Source: Treponema succinifaciens DSM 2489
GTDB lineage: Bacteria > Spirochaetota > Spirochaetia > Treponematales > Treponemataceae
Length of the DNA: 64,000 nt
Assembly: GCF_000195275.1 (NCBI RefSeq)
Contig: NC_015385.1
Span: 248,001-312,000, forward strand
Direction: 5' to 3'
Shown here: one piece after another, positions 35,731 to 45,099 of the stretch
Position numbering within the stretch: position 1 is the stretch's first letter
How the letters are laid out: every line of letters begins with the position of its first letter
The notes under the pieces: model-generated
Seen by the model: only the letters and a program-made list of their open reading frames with translations
Database searches by the model: none
Told to the model about the DNA's origin: nothing
Program-made: the position numbers and the translations under genes

Positions 35731-36990
35731 ATGGAGCTTGATTTAATTTGCGCTGAATTAAAAAAAGGAGCGGCACAACTTGCGCTTCATACAGAGCTTC
35801 AGAAAAACAATGCGTTAAAATGTGTTTCCGAGGCAATTTTAAAAAATAAGCAGGAAATTCTAAACGCAAACCAAATTGACGTGGAAAACGCACGTGCAAA
35901 AGGAACTTCGGAATCCCTTGTTGAACGCCTGGCTCTAAATGAAAAAAAGTTCAATGATATTCTGGACGGAATCAAAATTGTAATTCAGCAAAAAGATCCT
36001 GTTGGCAAAATTGTTGACGGATGGAAAGCTCCGAACGGAATGGAAATCCGTCAAATAAGAGTTCCGCTTGGAGTCGCAGCAATTATTTACGAAAGCCGCC
36101 CGAACGTTACAGCGGATGCGTTTGCACTTGCCTACAAAAGTGGAAATTCTATTCTTTTGCGCGGTTCTTCTTCTGCGCTGAATTCAAACAAAGCCGTAGT
36201 AAAGGCAATCAAAGATGGACTAAAAAATGCTGGAAAAGATGGCGTTGAGTCAGCGTTGTATTTGTGTGAATCCGGCAATCATTCCGAAGTAAACGAAATT
36301 CTCAATGCAGTCGGAAAAATCGATGTAGTTCTTCCGCGCGGTTCTGCAAAACTTATAAATCTTGTTGTTGAAAATGCGAAAGTTCCGGTAATTCAGACTG
36401 GAGCCGGAGTCTGCCACCTTTATGTTGACGAAAGCGCAAATCTTGAGAATGCGGCTAAAATTGCACAGAATTCCAAAATGCAGCGTCCGGGAGCTTGCAA
36501 CGCAATTGAAACAGTTCTTGTAAATAAAAAAATTTTAAAAGAATTTCTTGTGCTTCTTGCAAAGGAATTTGATGAAAAAGTTCAAATCCGCGCAGACAAG
36601 GAATGTTATTCTGTTCTGCAAAATGCCGGCTACAAAAATTTAAATGAAGCAACTGATTCCGACTTTGGCTTTGAATTCCTTGACTTTATTGTTGCCGTCC
36701 GCCAAGTTGAATCCACAGAGCAGGCAATTGAATTTATAAACGCCCACAACACCAAGCACAGCGAATGCATTGCCACAAACGACAGAAGCCACGCGCTTAT
36801 GTTCCAGCAGCAAATTGACGCAGCCTGCATCTACGTGAATGCAAGCACAAGATTTACAGACGGCGGAGTTTTCGGTTTTGGAGCAGAGCTTGGAATCAGC
36901 ACGCAAAAACTTCATGCCAGAGGTCCTATGGGAGCCGAAGCCTTGACCACAACAAAATTCCTAATCGATGGAAACGGCCAGATTAGATAA
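35731..36990 (+). CDS. proA: Gamma-glutamyl phosphate reductase
   Basis: The 419-residue enzyme reduces gamma-glutamyl phosphate to glutamate semialdehyde with NADPH in proline synthesis. Diagnostic ALDH-superfamily motifs are IRQIRVPLGVAAIIYESRPN, GNSILLRGSSSALNSN, VIQTGAGVCHLYVDE and the catalytic Cys256 in MQRPGACNAIET. The length is normal. AGAGGGAATTC precedes the ATG. No proB adjoins it here. Confidence 0.97.
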   Translation: MELDLICAELKKGAAQLALHTELQKNNALKCVSEAILKNKQEILNANQIDVENARAKGTSESLVERLALNEKKFNDILDGIKIVIQQKDPVGKIVDGWKAPNGMEIRQIRVPLGVAAIIYESRPNVTADAFALAYKSGNSILLRGSSSALNSNKAVVKAIKDGLKNAGKDGVESALYLCESGNHSEVNEILNAVGKIDVVLPRGSAKLINLVVENAKVPVIQTGAGVCHLYVDESANLENAAKIAQNSKMQRPGACNAIETVLVNKKILKEFLVLLAKEFDEKVQIRADKECYSVLQNAGYKNLNEATDSDFGFEFLDFIVAVRQVESTEQAIEFINAHNTKHSECIATNDRSHALMFQQQIDAACIYVNASTRFTDGGVFGFGAELGISTQKLHARGPMGAEALTTTKFLIDGNGQIR

Positions 36991-37134
36991 AAACAACTGA
37001 AAATTTTCGGCGAGAATTTATTAAAAACACGCCGTACTTTTTAAATTTCACGCCGAGAATTTTAGAAAACCCGGTGTGTGTTTTTTTAGATTACCACGCT
37101 TATTTTAAATGACCTTTTTTCTTTCATACAAAAA

Positions 37135-37167
37135 AAGACCGCCTTTTCAGACGGTCTTCTGTTTTTT
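37135..37167. terminator. Bidirectional terminator between proA and pheT
   Basis: AAGACCG (37135-37141) pairs with CGGTCTT (37152-37158). It is followed by TTTTTT on the plus strand and preceded by an A-run that reads as T7 on the minus strand, so it can end both convergent genes. Confidence 0.8.
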
Positions 37168-37235
37168 GTCATTACCGTAATTGATACTGCGATGTTTCTG
37201 GAAGAAACTCAGTCAACAATCCAGCTTGTTTTAAA

Positions 37236-39533
37236 CTATTCAATATCTGCGTTGACTGTTTTTTCCATCACAATCGGTTTTCCGGCGGCAACAAGATTTT
37301 TTCCGGCGGCTTGTGCCATTTTGTTTACAATCTTGTATTCAACTTTGCAGAACTTGTCTATGTCGATTTTTGCAGGCTTTTCTGAAGGCTCAAAACCTTC
37401 AAGAACAACTTGAGTTCCAGGAGCAGCCCAAGGAGCTGTCAAAAGCTCAACTTTTTCAACGCCGTCTTCCACATAGTCAGAGGCAAGCAGCATTCCACGG
37501 CTTTCAACGCCCTTCATTTTTCTTGGGGCAAGGTTGGCGGCAATAATAACGTGTTTTCCCAAAAGCTCCTCTTCCTTTAAATAAGGACGCAATCCAGACT
37601 GAATAATGCGCTCTGTTCCGCTTCCGTCGTCAAGATGCTCAATGTAAAGCTTGTCGCCCTGCGGATTTGTTTCCACGCTCAAAATTTTTGCAACTTTAAG
37701 CTCAATGTGCTTGTTAAAATATTCAACCGGGTCAATTTTCGGCGCGGCAGATTCAGGCTTAGGCTCTTCTTTTGACTGAACGTTCTGGCTGTGCTCTTTA
37801 GGTTCTGTCGCCATAAGATATTCAAGGTCAATTTCTCCGGCAACACAAGGAACTCCAACCTGCCAGTTTTCAAGAATCTGCGGATGAATTTCTCCAAAAA
37901 TTCCAGCCTGCTTTCCGTTTACCATAATTCCAGCCTGACGTCCCGGAATAAAGCGCGGATCATTTGTTTCATGAACTTCATATTTATGGTCTAGGTAATA
38001 AAGGATTGTGCTTACTTCGCTTGCAGCCTCGTTGAAGTTTGCATTGTTGGAAGCAGTAAGAAATCCAAGGCTCTGAATTGTCTTTGTGCCGGTATTTTCA
38101 GTTTCATCGATGAATGCGATTTTTCCGACTTCAAAAATTTTGTGAGGATAAACTGCGTTTCCGCTCTGGGCTTCGGCTTCAAAAAGAGAAGCGATAATCG
38201 ACGGACGGATAAACTGATAATTTTCACTCATCGGATTTGCAATTTCAATTACATTTTTTCCATCGATTCCCATATTGTCGATATAAGTTTTCTTTGAGCC
38301 AAGGTAATTGAAAATCATTTCCTGATAGCCGATTCCAGCCATTATGTTTTTTACTTTGCGGCTATAAACGGTAATTGGCAAAAGACGTCCGATTGTAAAG
38401 TCGTTCGGCTTTTCAGGCTTAAAGAAATCAAGTCCTTTTCCAATCATAACATCTTCAATAACATCAACTTCGTGCAAAAAGTCGTTGCGGTAAGGAGCTG
38501 GATGCACAACAAAAACAGTTTCGCCGTTTTCATTTAAAACATCAACTTTGCTTCCCATGCGCACAAGAGCATCTTTCACTTCATCTTCGGAAAGAGAACT
38601 GCCAAGCTTTTTGTTTATTGCGGAAAGGCGGGCTTTTGTTGTCTGCTGGAAATAATAAGGAATGACGACATCGTTTCCAAATCCAGTGTCATATTCGTGG
38701 TGAACTTTTACAGGAAGAATTTCATAGCCTGCATCTGCAAAATCACAGGCAACAATGTTCGCTGCAAGCATCAAGTCTTTCATGTCAATGCCGGTAAGCT
38801 CAACCATCAAGTCCTTGTCGCCAACTTCAATCTGTCCCAAAGTCGCACTATTGATTATAGGGCTCATGCTCATAATTTCGCCGGAATCGTCCTGCAAAAC
38901 CGGATATTTTTCAAAGTCTTTTAAAATCCAACCGTATTCTTTTCCTTTTGGATGATTTTCAAGAATTTCACGGCAAGTCTGTTTTTCTTCACCCTGAAGC
39001 GGAACAAAGCTCACCTTGTCTGGATCTGCCGCAATAAAATGAACCGGCCACTTTAAATTTTCGGCGCGGTAAACGCCCATTGAAATTGTTTTTCTTTTGC
39101 GTCCAAAGTTCCAGGCAAGTTTTTCCTGAGTCTGCATAATGTCAATAAGCATTGCGTTGTCTATAGGTTTTCCGCTTATAACAAAAGAAACCATAAACGG
39201 CCTGATATGCCTTAAAGCCGGATCAACAACAGCAAGACGGTTTCCTGTGTCTTTTAGGTTGCCTTCATACGACATGAATTTGCTGTAGTCTGAATGACCT
39301 TTTCCTTCATGCTCGCGAAGACATCTTGCAACTCCTCCGGCAGACCACAAGTCAGGACGATTTGTGTCGTTCAGCTCAATTTTTATAACACGCTCATTTT
39401 CCGGAGCAGATTCATCAGGCTTTTCATCAAGTTCGGCTTTTGCAAATGTAAGCTTCTTTTCAAAAGTATCCCAGTCGTATTTAGTTCCAAGCAAATTAAA
39501 AAAAAGTTTTTCGTTGACTTCAATCTTAGGCAT
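37236..39533 (-). CDS. pheT: Phenylalanine-tRNA ligase beta subunit with C-terminal tRNA-binding OB domain
   Basis: The protein is 765 residues from the ATG at 39533 (AGAGGAAACC upstream; a TATAAT lies at 39567-39562 on the minus strand). The main part (about 1-570) is an archaeal/spirochaete-type PheT: MPKIEVNEKLFFNLLG, IKIELNDTNRPDLWSAGGVA, HEVDVIEDVMIGKG, and the B5 and catalytic-like domains. It lacks the N-terminal EMAP-II domain of typical bacterial PheT. After an acidic linker, residues ~615-725 form an EMAP-II/MetRS-beta-like OB domain (IELKVAKILSVETNPQGDKL, HVIIAANLAPRKMKGVESRG). It charges tRNA-Phe with PheS, which is not in the window. Confidence 0.93.
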   Translation of the reverse strand: MPKIEVNEKLFFNLLGTKYDWDTFEKKLTFAKAELDEKPDESAPENERVIKIELNDTNRPDLWSAGGVARCLREHEGKGHSDYSKFMSYEGNLKDTGNRLAVVDPALRHIRPFMVSFVISGKPIDNAMLIDIMQTQEKLAWNFGRKRKTISMGVYRAENLKWPVHFIAADPDKVSFVPLQGEEKQTCREILENHPKGKEYGWILKDFEKYPVLQDDSGEIMSMSPIINSATLGQIEVGDKDLMVELTGIDMKDLMLAANIVACDFADAGYEILPVKVHHEYDTGFGNDVVIPYYFQQTTKARLSAINKKLGSSLSEDEVKDALVRMGSKVDVLNENGETVFVVHPAPYRNDFLHEVDVIEDVMIGKGLDFFKPEKPNDFTIGRLLPITVYSRKVKNIMAGIGYQEMIFNYLGSKKTYIDNMGIDGKNVIEIANPMSENYQFIRPSIIASLFEAEAQSGNAVYPHKIFEVGKIAFIDETENTGTKTIQSLGFLTASNNANFNEAASEVSTILYYLDHKYEVHETNDPRFIPGRQAGIMVNGKQAGIFGEIHPQILENWQVGVPCVAGEIDLEYLMATEPKEHSQNVQSKEEPKPESAAPKIDPVEYFNKHIELKVAKILSVETNPQGDKLYIEHLDDGSGTERIIQSGLRPYLKEEELLGKHVIIAANLAPRKMKGVESRGMLLASDYVEDGVEKVELLTAPWAAPGTQVVLEGFEPSEKPAKIDIDKFCKVEYKIVNKMAQAAGKNLVAAGKPIVMEKTVNADIE

Positions 39534-39609
39534 GGTTTCCTCTATTAAATAGTGTGCATAGATTATATTACAACAATGGCAAAACTGCAATTAGGGGAAC
39601 GAAGACATG

Positions 39610-39944
39610 CAGGGCAAACGCATTATAAATAATTTAAGTAAAGTTTGCGCGAAGGAACGGTTTCTGGGGCAAAAACACTCTGATTGCTGCGACCGCGTGA
39701 GCGGGCAATTCTATAGTTACTTTGCAACAATCAGAGGATGTCCAATAAGTTCTGAATGTCATTGCTGAACAATTTCTAAATGATTGTAATATATGCATTT
39801 AGAATTTCGGGTCAAGTCTATAAAAGCCTATAAATGACAAAAAAGATACTTATTGGACATCCCCATTATTGCGCGATTTTGAACCAGAAAACCGTGTCTG
39901 GGAGCCAGTTTTATGCTGAATACATTTATAATGCGTTTGCCCTG
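39610..39944. mobile_element. 335-bp non-autonomous element with 21-bp inverted ends
   Basis: The ends are CAGGGCAAACGCATTATAAAT (39610) and its exact complement (ending 39944). CGAAGACATG occurs at 39600-39609 and again at 39945-39954, a 10-bp direct repeat that looks like a target-site duplication. No transposase lies inside. This fits a MITE or an IS deletion derivative. 39955-40080 carries no recognisable gene. Confidence 0.7.
39736..39862. repeat. Nested inverted repeat, possible second MITE
   Basis: GGATGTCCAATAAG (39736-39749) and its exact complement (39849-39862) bound a 127-bp segment inside the 335-bp element. It contains no open frame of note. Either a second small element that inserted into the first or an internal palindrome. 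Confidence 0.5.
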
Positions 39945-40478
39945 CGAAGACATGTAATTTTCAAATTACAGCTTCAAAAAAACATACCGGTAGAATGTCT
40001 GTACTATCTGCTTATCATAGTAACCATCTCGAATTTCATAGACACTCAAAGACTTATCGTGATATCCGAGCAAATCATTATAAAATATCGGAATTATCCC
40101 CTAACACACTCTTAGTTATTAAAAAAAACAAGAAATATTACAAACGACAAAACTATATTTCTTGTTTTTTTATTATATGCTAAAATTCAAAATCTTTCCA
40201 TATTAAATCAAAAAAATGTTCATCATAAAAATCAATGTAATTTTTTTTACACCTCATTAAATTTATCCTTTTAAGAGGCTTTCTGTATCATATTGACAAA
40301 TAACTTATAAATGCTTAATATTATACAAAAAGCGAGAACATTTGTTCCCTTTGTTAATAAATATCAGATTGCCGTTTCCCAAAAGTATCTGATAATCCGT
40401 TTCAAAAGCCTTTCTTTCGCCAAAAAGAAAGGCTTTATCTTTATACTATACATTTCAAGGATTTAAATCAATATTGAA

Positions 40479-41390
40479 TTATGCCGCAAATATCCCCTGC
40501 TTTAACAGTACATCAAATGAGCTTGTTCCGTTGTTCTGCCGGAAACAGAATTCGTTTACATATTCCTGCAAGTAGTCTACAGAAACGTGATGATAAATTC
40601 CGAGAATTCCACGCTTCAACAGTGCCCAGAACGATTCAATTCCGTTTGTATGAAGTCCGTTGCCGAGGCTGTAAATGCTTTCTAAATGATTTACGCTGAT
40701 TCTGTAGTAGTTGTTTTTATTTGTGTTTTTATGGTTCATAAAATTGTAGCCTCTAAAATCATCGGTCAGAACCGTTGCGTCTTTCTTGCATACGCTGTCA
40801 AGAATATTGAAAAGCTGCTTTCCTGTAAGTTTCTTGCCTTCTTCGTTTGGAAGTGCTACCTTTGCGAATACGTGGCTTGAACTTCTTTCTTTTACACCTA
40901 CAACAGGAGTTTTTTTAGTTCCACGTCCACGCTTTGAAGGCTCTGTTTCGCCGTTCATTTTTCTAGGTTTACCGCCGATATATGTTTCGTCAATTTCGAC
41001 CATTGCTTCAAATGCTTTTGACATATCAGTGTTTCCCATTGCAGAGCGTATCTGCTTGAGCATTCTCCACGCTGTTTTATATGTTACGCCGATTTCACGC
41101 TGTAACTGCAAGCCGGAAATTCCTTTTTTAGAATTCAAAAATAAATGGATTGCATAGAACCATTTACGCAGGTCTGTTGATGACTTTTCAAAGATTGTGT
41201 TTTTGAATGGTGAGAATGTATTATTGCAGTTATGGCAGTTACAAAGTTTTAGATTGTCATTTCTGTGCTGAACACGAACTTTTGAACCGCAGTGAGGGCA
41301 TATAAGAACATCGTTATATCTGATTTTGAGAAAGTATTTTATAACGGCTTTTTCAGTCGGAAACTTTATCATAAAATCAAAGAATGTCAT
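40479..41390 (-). CDS. IS1595-family transposase (ISXO2-like)
   Basis: The 303-residue transposase has an N-terminal zinc ribbon (LICPHCGSKVRVQ, CNCHNC). The ISXO2-like DDE domain shows first Asp in VEIDETYIGGKPRK, second in VLTDDFRGYNFMNH and the terminal NGIESFWALLKRG with Asn/Glu. The length is normal and no break is seen, so it is probably active. The same sequence appears at 56747-57658. Confidence 0.93.
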   Translation of the reverse strand: MTFFDFMIKFPTEKAVIKYFLKIRYNDVLICPHCGSKVRVQHRNDNLKLCNCHNCNNTFSPFKNTIFEKSSTDLRKWFYAIHLFLNSKKGISGLQLQREIGVTYKTAWRMLKQIRSAMGNTDMSKAFEAMVEIDETYIGGKPRKMNGETEPSKRGRGTKKTPVVGVKERSSSHVFAKVALPNEEGKKLTGKQLFNILDSVCKKDATVLTDDFRGYNFMNHKNTNKNNYYRISVNHLESIYSLGNGLHTNGIESFWALLKRGILGIYHHVSVDYLQEYVNEFCFRQNNGTSSFDVLLKQGIFAA

Positions 41391-41406
41391 ATATGCCTCC
41401 TGCTTT

Positions 41407-41607
41407 TTAGTTTTTCAAAACAGAATCAATAATCAACCTGCTTACTGTTTTATTCTGTTCTTTTGCTTTTTGTTTTATTGCCATTTCCTCAGATTCAAGG
41501 CAGGAAATGACAATCCGTCCGTTTTTATATCCTGTATTATTTGTTGTGCTTCCTTTTTTTCTGCCTGCTCCGGCTCTTGTTCCGCCGTGCTGTGTTGTTT
41601 TTTCCAT
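41407..41607 (-). CDS. Small accessory protein of the IS1595 element
   Basis: From the ATG at 41607 (AGGTGATTTT upstream) it has 66 residues: MEKTTQHGGTRAGAGRKKGS then IVISCLESEEMAIKQKAKEQ and SRLIIDSVLKN. The basic Gly-rich N-terminus and helical tail resemble small ribbon-helix-helix-type DNA binders often carried by such elements. It may regulate the transposase 16 bp downstream. A longer upstream reading from 41736 lacks a ribosome site. Confidence 0.65.
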   Translation of the reverse strand: MEKTTQHGGTRAGAGRKKGSTTNNTGYKNGRIVISCLESEEMAIKQKAKEQNKTVSRLIIDSVLKN

Positions 41608-42142
41608 AAAATCACCTACATTATAAACCTTAACGCAATATCCAAAACTTGAAGAATTAAAATTGCTATCAGTATTTTTTCCATTCTGTTCATTATTGAC
41701 ACTCCTATATAATTTGATTATTTTTAAACCGTTCATAGATATTGGCGGTATCTATGAACGGTGGAAAACTAAGCAGACAGCTTAGAAACCAGGTCAAGTA
41801 TGAACTTTAGAAGTTCTAGCAGAAAAACCAGCAAGGCGATTTTGTCTGCTCTTGACCACAGTTTTTTCTTTTTTCGTTTCACATTTCTATTACCTCCTGA
41901 TGTTTATAATATAATACATCTTGATTATTATGTCAATAAAAATCAAATAAAAATGTAAAAAAAAATATGAAAATTTGTCGAATTTTATGTTATATTAAGA
42001 GTGTATGAGGGGATAATTCCGTAAAATATTGTTAGATGGAATTTCACTACTGTCCAAAATAAATTAAGTACTTTTTAAAGTCTGTAATCCGTGATAAGAT
42101 TTTATCACCAAACAAAAATTTATCACATAAGGAATTACAGAC

Positions 42143-42635
42143 ATGAACAAGTATAACACATTGCCCGCTCAAAGCTGACAACCCTTGACCAGACAATCCG
42201 TTTTACCGGAGCGCAGACAGCCGTAAAATGTCCGTTTCCTCTGCGGATTATAAAATCAAAAGACGAAGCCACCGGGAACGAAATCACAATTCTCACGAAT
42301 ATCTTCGACCGCACGGCCTACCATATCGCGAGACTTTACAGGGCAAGATGGAACATCGAAATCTTCTTCAAGACCATCAAGCAGAATCTCAGGATCAAGA
42401 AGTTCTACGGAAAAACAGAGAACGCCGTGAAGACCCAGATCTGGATTGCACTTATAATTTATCTTCTGTATCTGAAACTGCGCCAGATGAGCAGGAATGC
42501 CGCCAAGAATTTCACGCATTTTGTCTGCGAGCTTTCCGTATGCCTTTTCCAGCGCAAGGATTTGTTCGGATGGTTCGCCGGAATCCCTCCTGGGAAACCC
42601 CCGGCCGTAAACTGTTTACAGCCGGAGCTGGACTT
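42143..42635 (+). pseudogene. IS4-family transposase remnant
   Basis: MNKYNTLPAQS is followed by a stop, then the C-terminal part reads on in one frame: TTLDQTIRFTGAQTAVKCPF, LYRARWNIEIFFKTIKQNLR, IKKFYGKTENAVKTQIWIAL. The YRxRWxIExFFKxIKQ pattern is the Y-(2)-R-(3)-E-(6)-K signature of IS4 transposases. The middle with the first two catalytic Asp residues is deleted. Upstream 42080-42142 has a palindromic leader (GTGATAA...TTATCAC). Confidence 0.82.
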
Positions 42636-42862
42636 ATCACGTATGTTTTTTAAAAATTCTTTTTTTAAGAAGATTTAATTTATATATTTCTTTTTACTTT
42701 AATTATTTTTATTGTATCTTTGCCAATTAAAAACAAAATAAAATATACTGAAACGAGTTGGATTGTTTTTGATTTTATAATGCTCCTGAAAAGTGTATGT
42801 ATGATATATATGATGAAAATGGCAGAATAATTGGTGTAAGCAAACTGTACAGACGTAGATAA
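42636..42862 (+). pseudogene. Fused remnants of two immunity-like genes
   Basis: 42636-42782 matches an internal part of the membrane-protein half of the 49535 gene (frame RMFFKNSFFKKI, then KNKIKYTETSWIVFDFI). At the shared bases TTTTATAATG it jumps into the last 25 codons of the 45618-type gene (KCMYDIYDENGRIIGVSKLY). This is a microhomology-type junction, with nothing functional left. Confidence 0.7.
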
Positions 42863-42936
42863 AGCAGAGAATTGGACTATATATTGTATAGAGAAAATCA
42901 AAGAATATAATAATTCCAAATTCCCACATCCCATTC

Positions 42937-43044
42937 TGCCTGTGCATATTGCCCCAGCCTGATTGTGCTTACGCCCCAGACAGACTGTATAGCCACTACA
43001 GACAAGCTGTATAACAAGCCCGGACAAACTGTAGCGTAAGGCAT
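42937..43044 (+). repeat. Iteron-like 22-bp repeats before spike copy A
   Basis: GACAGACTGTATAG (42979), GACAAGCTGTATAA (43001) and GACAAACTGTAGCG (43023) are spaced exactly 22 bp apart, about two DNA turns. Two more degenerate units containing GCCCCAG precede them. The array sits ~250 bp upstream of the spike promoter in a gene-free 430-bp leader. Helical phasing suggests a multimeric regulator site. The minus-strand open frame through it has no support. Confidence 0.6.
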
Positions 43045-43271
43045 AGTAGCCTGTACCTTTAGAAATCATATACAATTACTACAGTGTTAAGCACCATAAT
43101 CTAGTCACATTGCTTTGTGAATCTAATTTGATTTTTTTTGAAGTCTAGTTAGGTTTGGAATTGAGCGCGCAGGATATAAACTCAAACTGATATTTAAAAC
43201 ACGAATGCTCCAAGCACCATGCATAAATTCTAAGCATATAAAGCTAAAAGGTCAAGATTATTTTTTAGCTA

Positions 43272-43300
43272 TTAACTAAATCACCAGGCCATTGTATAAT
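43272..43300 (+). promoter_or_regulatory. Promoter of spike copy A
   Basis: -35 TTAACT (43272-43277), 17-bp spacer, -10 TATAAT (43295-43300). The spike ATG follows at 43340 behind AAGAGGT. The same promoter recurs at 46582-46610. Confidence 0.55.
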
Positions 43301-43339
43301 TCATTGCATACAAAAAGATAAAACAAGAGGTATTGCAAA

Positions 43340-45079
43340 ATGCCAGGAGAGAACAAAACGCTGACCCCGACATGGATAGCGTATGTGGACGGGGCGAGGC
43401 TGGGCTGGAAACACGAGGGCGCGCTAAAATCCATCAGAATCCACGACGGGCTGAACTCAATCGGGACGGCGAGCCTCGTCTTCGACCTGCCCGCCACCGA
43501 CTTTGACAATGATGATGTATTCTCCGAGGGGAGCGAGGTCTCAGTCCATCTCGGCTACAAAGACGATGTCGAGGAAGTTTTCTCAGGCGAGGTAACGGGC
43601 TTCGTGCCGCGGTTCGGTGAGTACGGCGCACCCCAGATGGAAGTCCAAATAGAAACAAAACTGCACAGGCTGGACAAAGGCATACGCGCAAAGGCATTTG
43701 AAAGCAAGACAACAGCCCAGATTATAAAAGAAATCATCACAAATCATAATCTGAAAGCCGAGGTCGAGGAATTCGGCCCGAAGCACGATTACACGGAGCA
43801 GCGGAACATTACGGACTACGACTACATCACCCTGCTCGCATACAGGTACGGGAAGGCGGTCTGGTGCCAGGGCAGCACGGTTCATGTAAAGACGGAGATA
43901 ACGCCGAGCGACGACGATGTAATCCTCGAACGGGGGAAGAGCATAATCAGCGCGAGGACAAGGACGAGCATAGCAAAGCAGCTTTCGGCAGCGGCCTGCA
44001 CTGGCTGGAGCATCATGGACTGCCGTGGCTTCGCGGCGACGGCTACGATGAAGGACATCCCGCTCAGAATCGGCGGCGAATACTCATGGGAGGACAACTC
44101 GAAGGGCTACGACCCGAAGCGGACGGAGCAGATTACAACCGAGGAGATTCTGGACGAGGAAGACGCGGCGGCAGTCGCAAAGGCGTACATCCAGAACCGC
44201 TCGTTCAAGTTCCAGAGCTGCGACATAAAGACACAGGGGAACTACCGCATAAAGCCGGGCAACCGCCTCACGGTGAAATATGTCGGGAAGCAGAGCGACG
44301 GCGAGTACCTGATTGAGAGCGTGGAGCACACGCTAGACATGCAGGGCGGATTCATAACGAGATGCCACCTGATAAGGAATTTCTGCGAGGTGTGCAACAG
44401 GAGCGGAACGGCGAGCAAGATAGACAGGGAGCGGGCGGACAACCAGATTAACGGCACACAGGGAGAGAACGCTACGGCAGCTTCTGCGGGTGGTAGCCAG
44501 GTGGAAAATCAAGATGATTCAGAAAACGCTCCTGCTGAAAAGAACCCTACAATAACAAATCCGCATTGGGAAGACGCTGACGGTCAGACAATTACAAAAG
44601 CACTTGTCGGCGATGAAGTTTACCTTTGCGCTGATGTAACGGACATTGACGACGGGGCGACAGCAACAATCAGAATCGTTGAGAAAGATGACGACGGAAA
44701 TGACGATGATTTAACAGTTCTCACCGACAAAGTACAGGACGGAAAAATTCGTTGTGATTGGAAAGTCGTTTACATGGAGGACAACGACGACACCGAAAGC
44801 CAGAAAGAGATTGAAGAAAAAGGCTACACTCTGCCCGAATATGCGTTTACTGTTGAGTGCGATGGAGTGGAAAGTGATGAAAGCCCACAGCTGGATGTAA
44901 GGGGATGGATAAAATTTCAATTAAAGGAAACTGAATCTGATAGAATATTTTCAAATGTTCCTGTGAGAATTCTAAAAGAAGACGGCACAATCATAAAATG
45001 TAAAAGCGATGAAAATGGGTATGTATATTTAAAGGATTTATTATTTGGCAAATATTCTATTGAACTGGATGCTAATTAA
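43340..45079 (+). CDS. VgrG/gp27-like spike protein with Ig-like and SpaA-like C-terminus, copy A
   Basis: In this 579-residue protein, residues 1-~345 are a phage late-control-D/gp27 type spike-hub domain (SVHLGYKDDVEEVFSGEVTG, QMEVQIETKLHRLDKGIRAK, NITDYDYITLLAYRYGKAVW, IKPGNRLTVKYVGKQSDGEY). A polar linker (~350-395) leads to an Ig-like domain (~396-515, NPHWEDADGQTITKALVGDE) and a SpaA/transthyretin-like domain (~520-579). No gp5-type OB fold or beta-helix needle is seen, unlike Afp8 or VgrG. The codons are far more GC-rich than those of the neighbouring cargo. It probably docks the following cargo to the tip of an injection system. Confidence 0.85.
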   Translation: MPGENKTLTPTWIAYVDGARLGWKHEGALKSIRIHDGLNSIGTASLVFDLPATDFDNDDVFSEGSEVSVHLGYKDDVEEVFSGEVTGFVPRFGEYGAPQMEVQIETKLHRLDKGIRAKAFESKTTAQIIKEIITNHNLKAEVEEFGPKHDYTEQRNITDYDYITLLAYRYGKAVWCQGSTVHVKTEITPSDDDVILERGKSIISARTRTSIAKQLSAAACTGWSIMDCRGFAATATMKDIPLRIGGEYSWEDNSKGYDPKRTEQITTEEILDEEDAAAVAKAYIQNRSFKFQSCDIKTQGNYRIKPGNRLTVKYVGKQSDGEYLIESVEHTLDMQGGFITRCHLIRNFCEVCNRSGTASKIDRERADNQINGTQGENATAASAGGSQVENQDDSENAPAEKNPTITNPHWEDADGQTITKALVGDEVYLCADVTDIDDGATATIRIVEKDDDGNDDDLTVLTDKVQDGKIRCDWKVVYMEDNDDTESQKEIEEKGYTLPEYAFTVECDGVESDESPQLDVRGWIKFQLKETESDRIFSNVPVRILKEDGTIIKCKSDENGYVYLKDLLFGKYSIELDAN

Positions 45080-45099
45080 AAATTTGAGAGGAACTCAAA

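Larger units (their letters stand above)
40089..42021. mobile_element. IS1595-family insertion sequence, copy 1
   Basis: The 1,933-bp element starts CGGAATTATCCCCT and ends with the exact complement AGGGGATAATTCCG. It is flanked by the 8-bp direct repeat TAAAATAT (40081-40088, 42022-42029), the duplication length known for IS1595 elements. It carries a transposase and a small accessory gene on the minus strand. A strong stem (AACAAGAAATAT with ATATTTCTTGTT, 40121-40171) and a hairpin at 40405-40436 insulate the left end. The duplicate at 56357 has the same length. Confidence 0.92.

Noticed and set aside
42937-43044. CRISPR array
   Set aside because: The 22-bp periodic units are degenerate and contiguous, without unique spacers of constant length, and no cas genes are present.
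42680-43075. Minus-strand open frame of 131 residues, repeated at 45948-46385
   Set aside because: It runs antisense through the iteron-like leader and the end of an immunity gene, changes its C-terminus between copies and has no ribosome site. Its conservation is explained by the DNA duplication.
43434-44457. Several long minus-strand and +1-frame open frames inside the spike hub (also in copies B and at 50155-50751)
   Set aside because: They are shadows caused by the high GC content of the spike hub. The spike frame has the domain matches, promoter and ribosome site.
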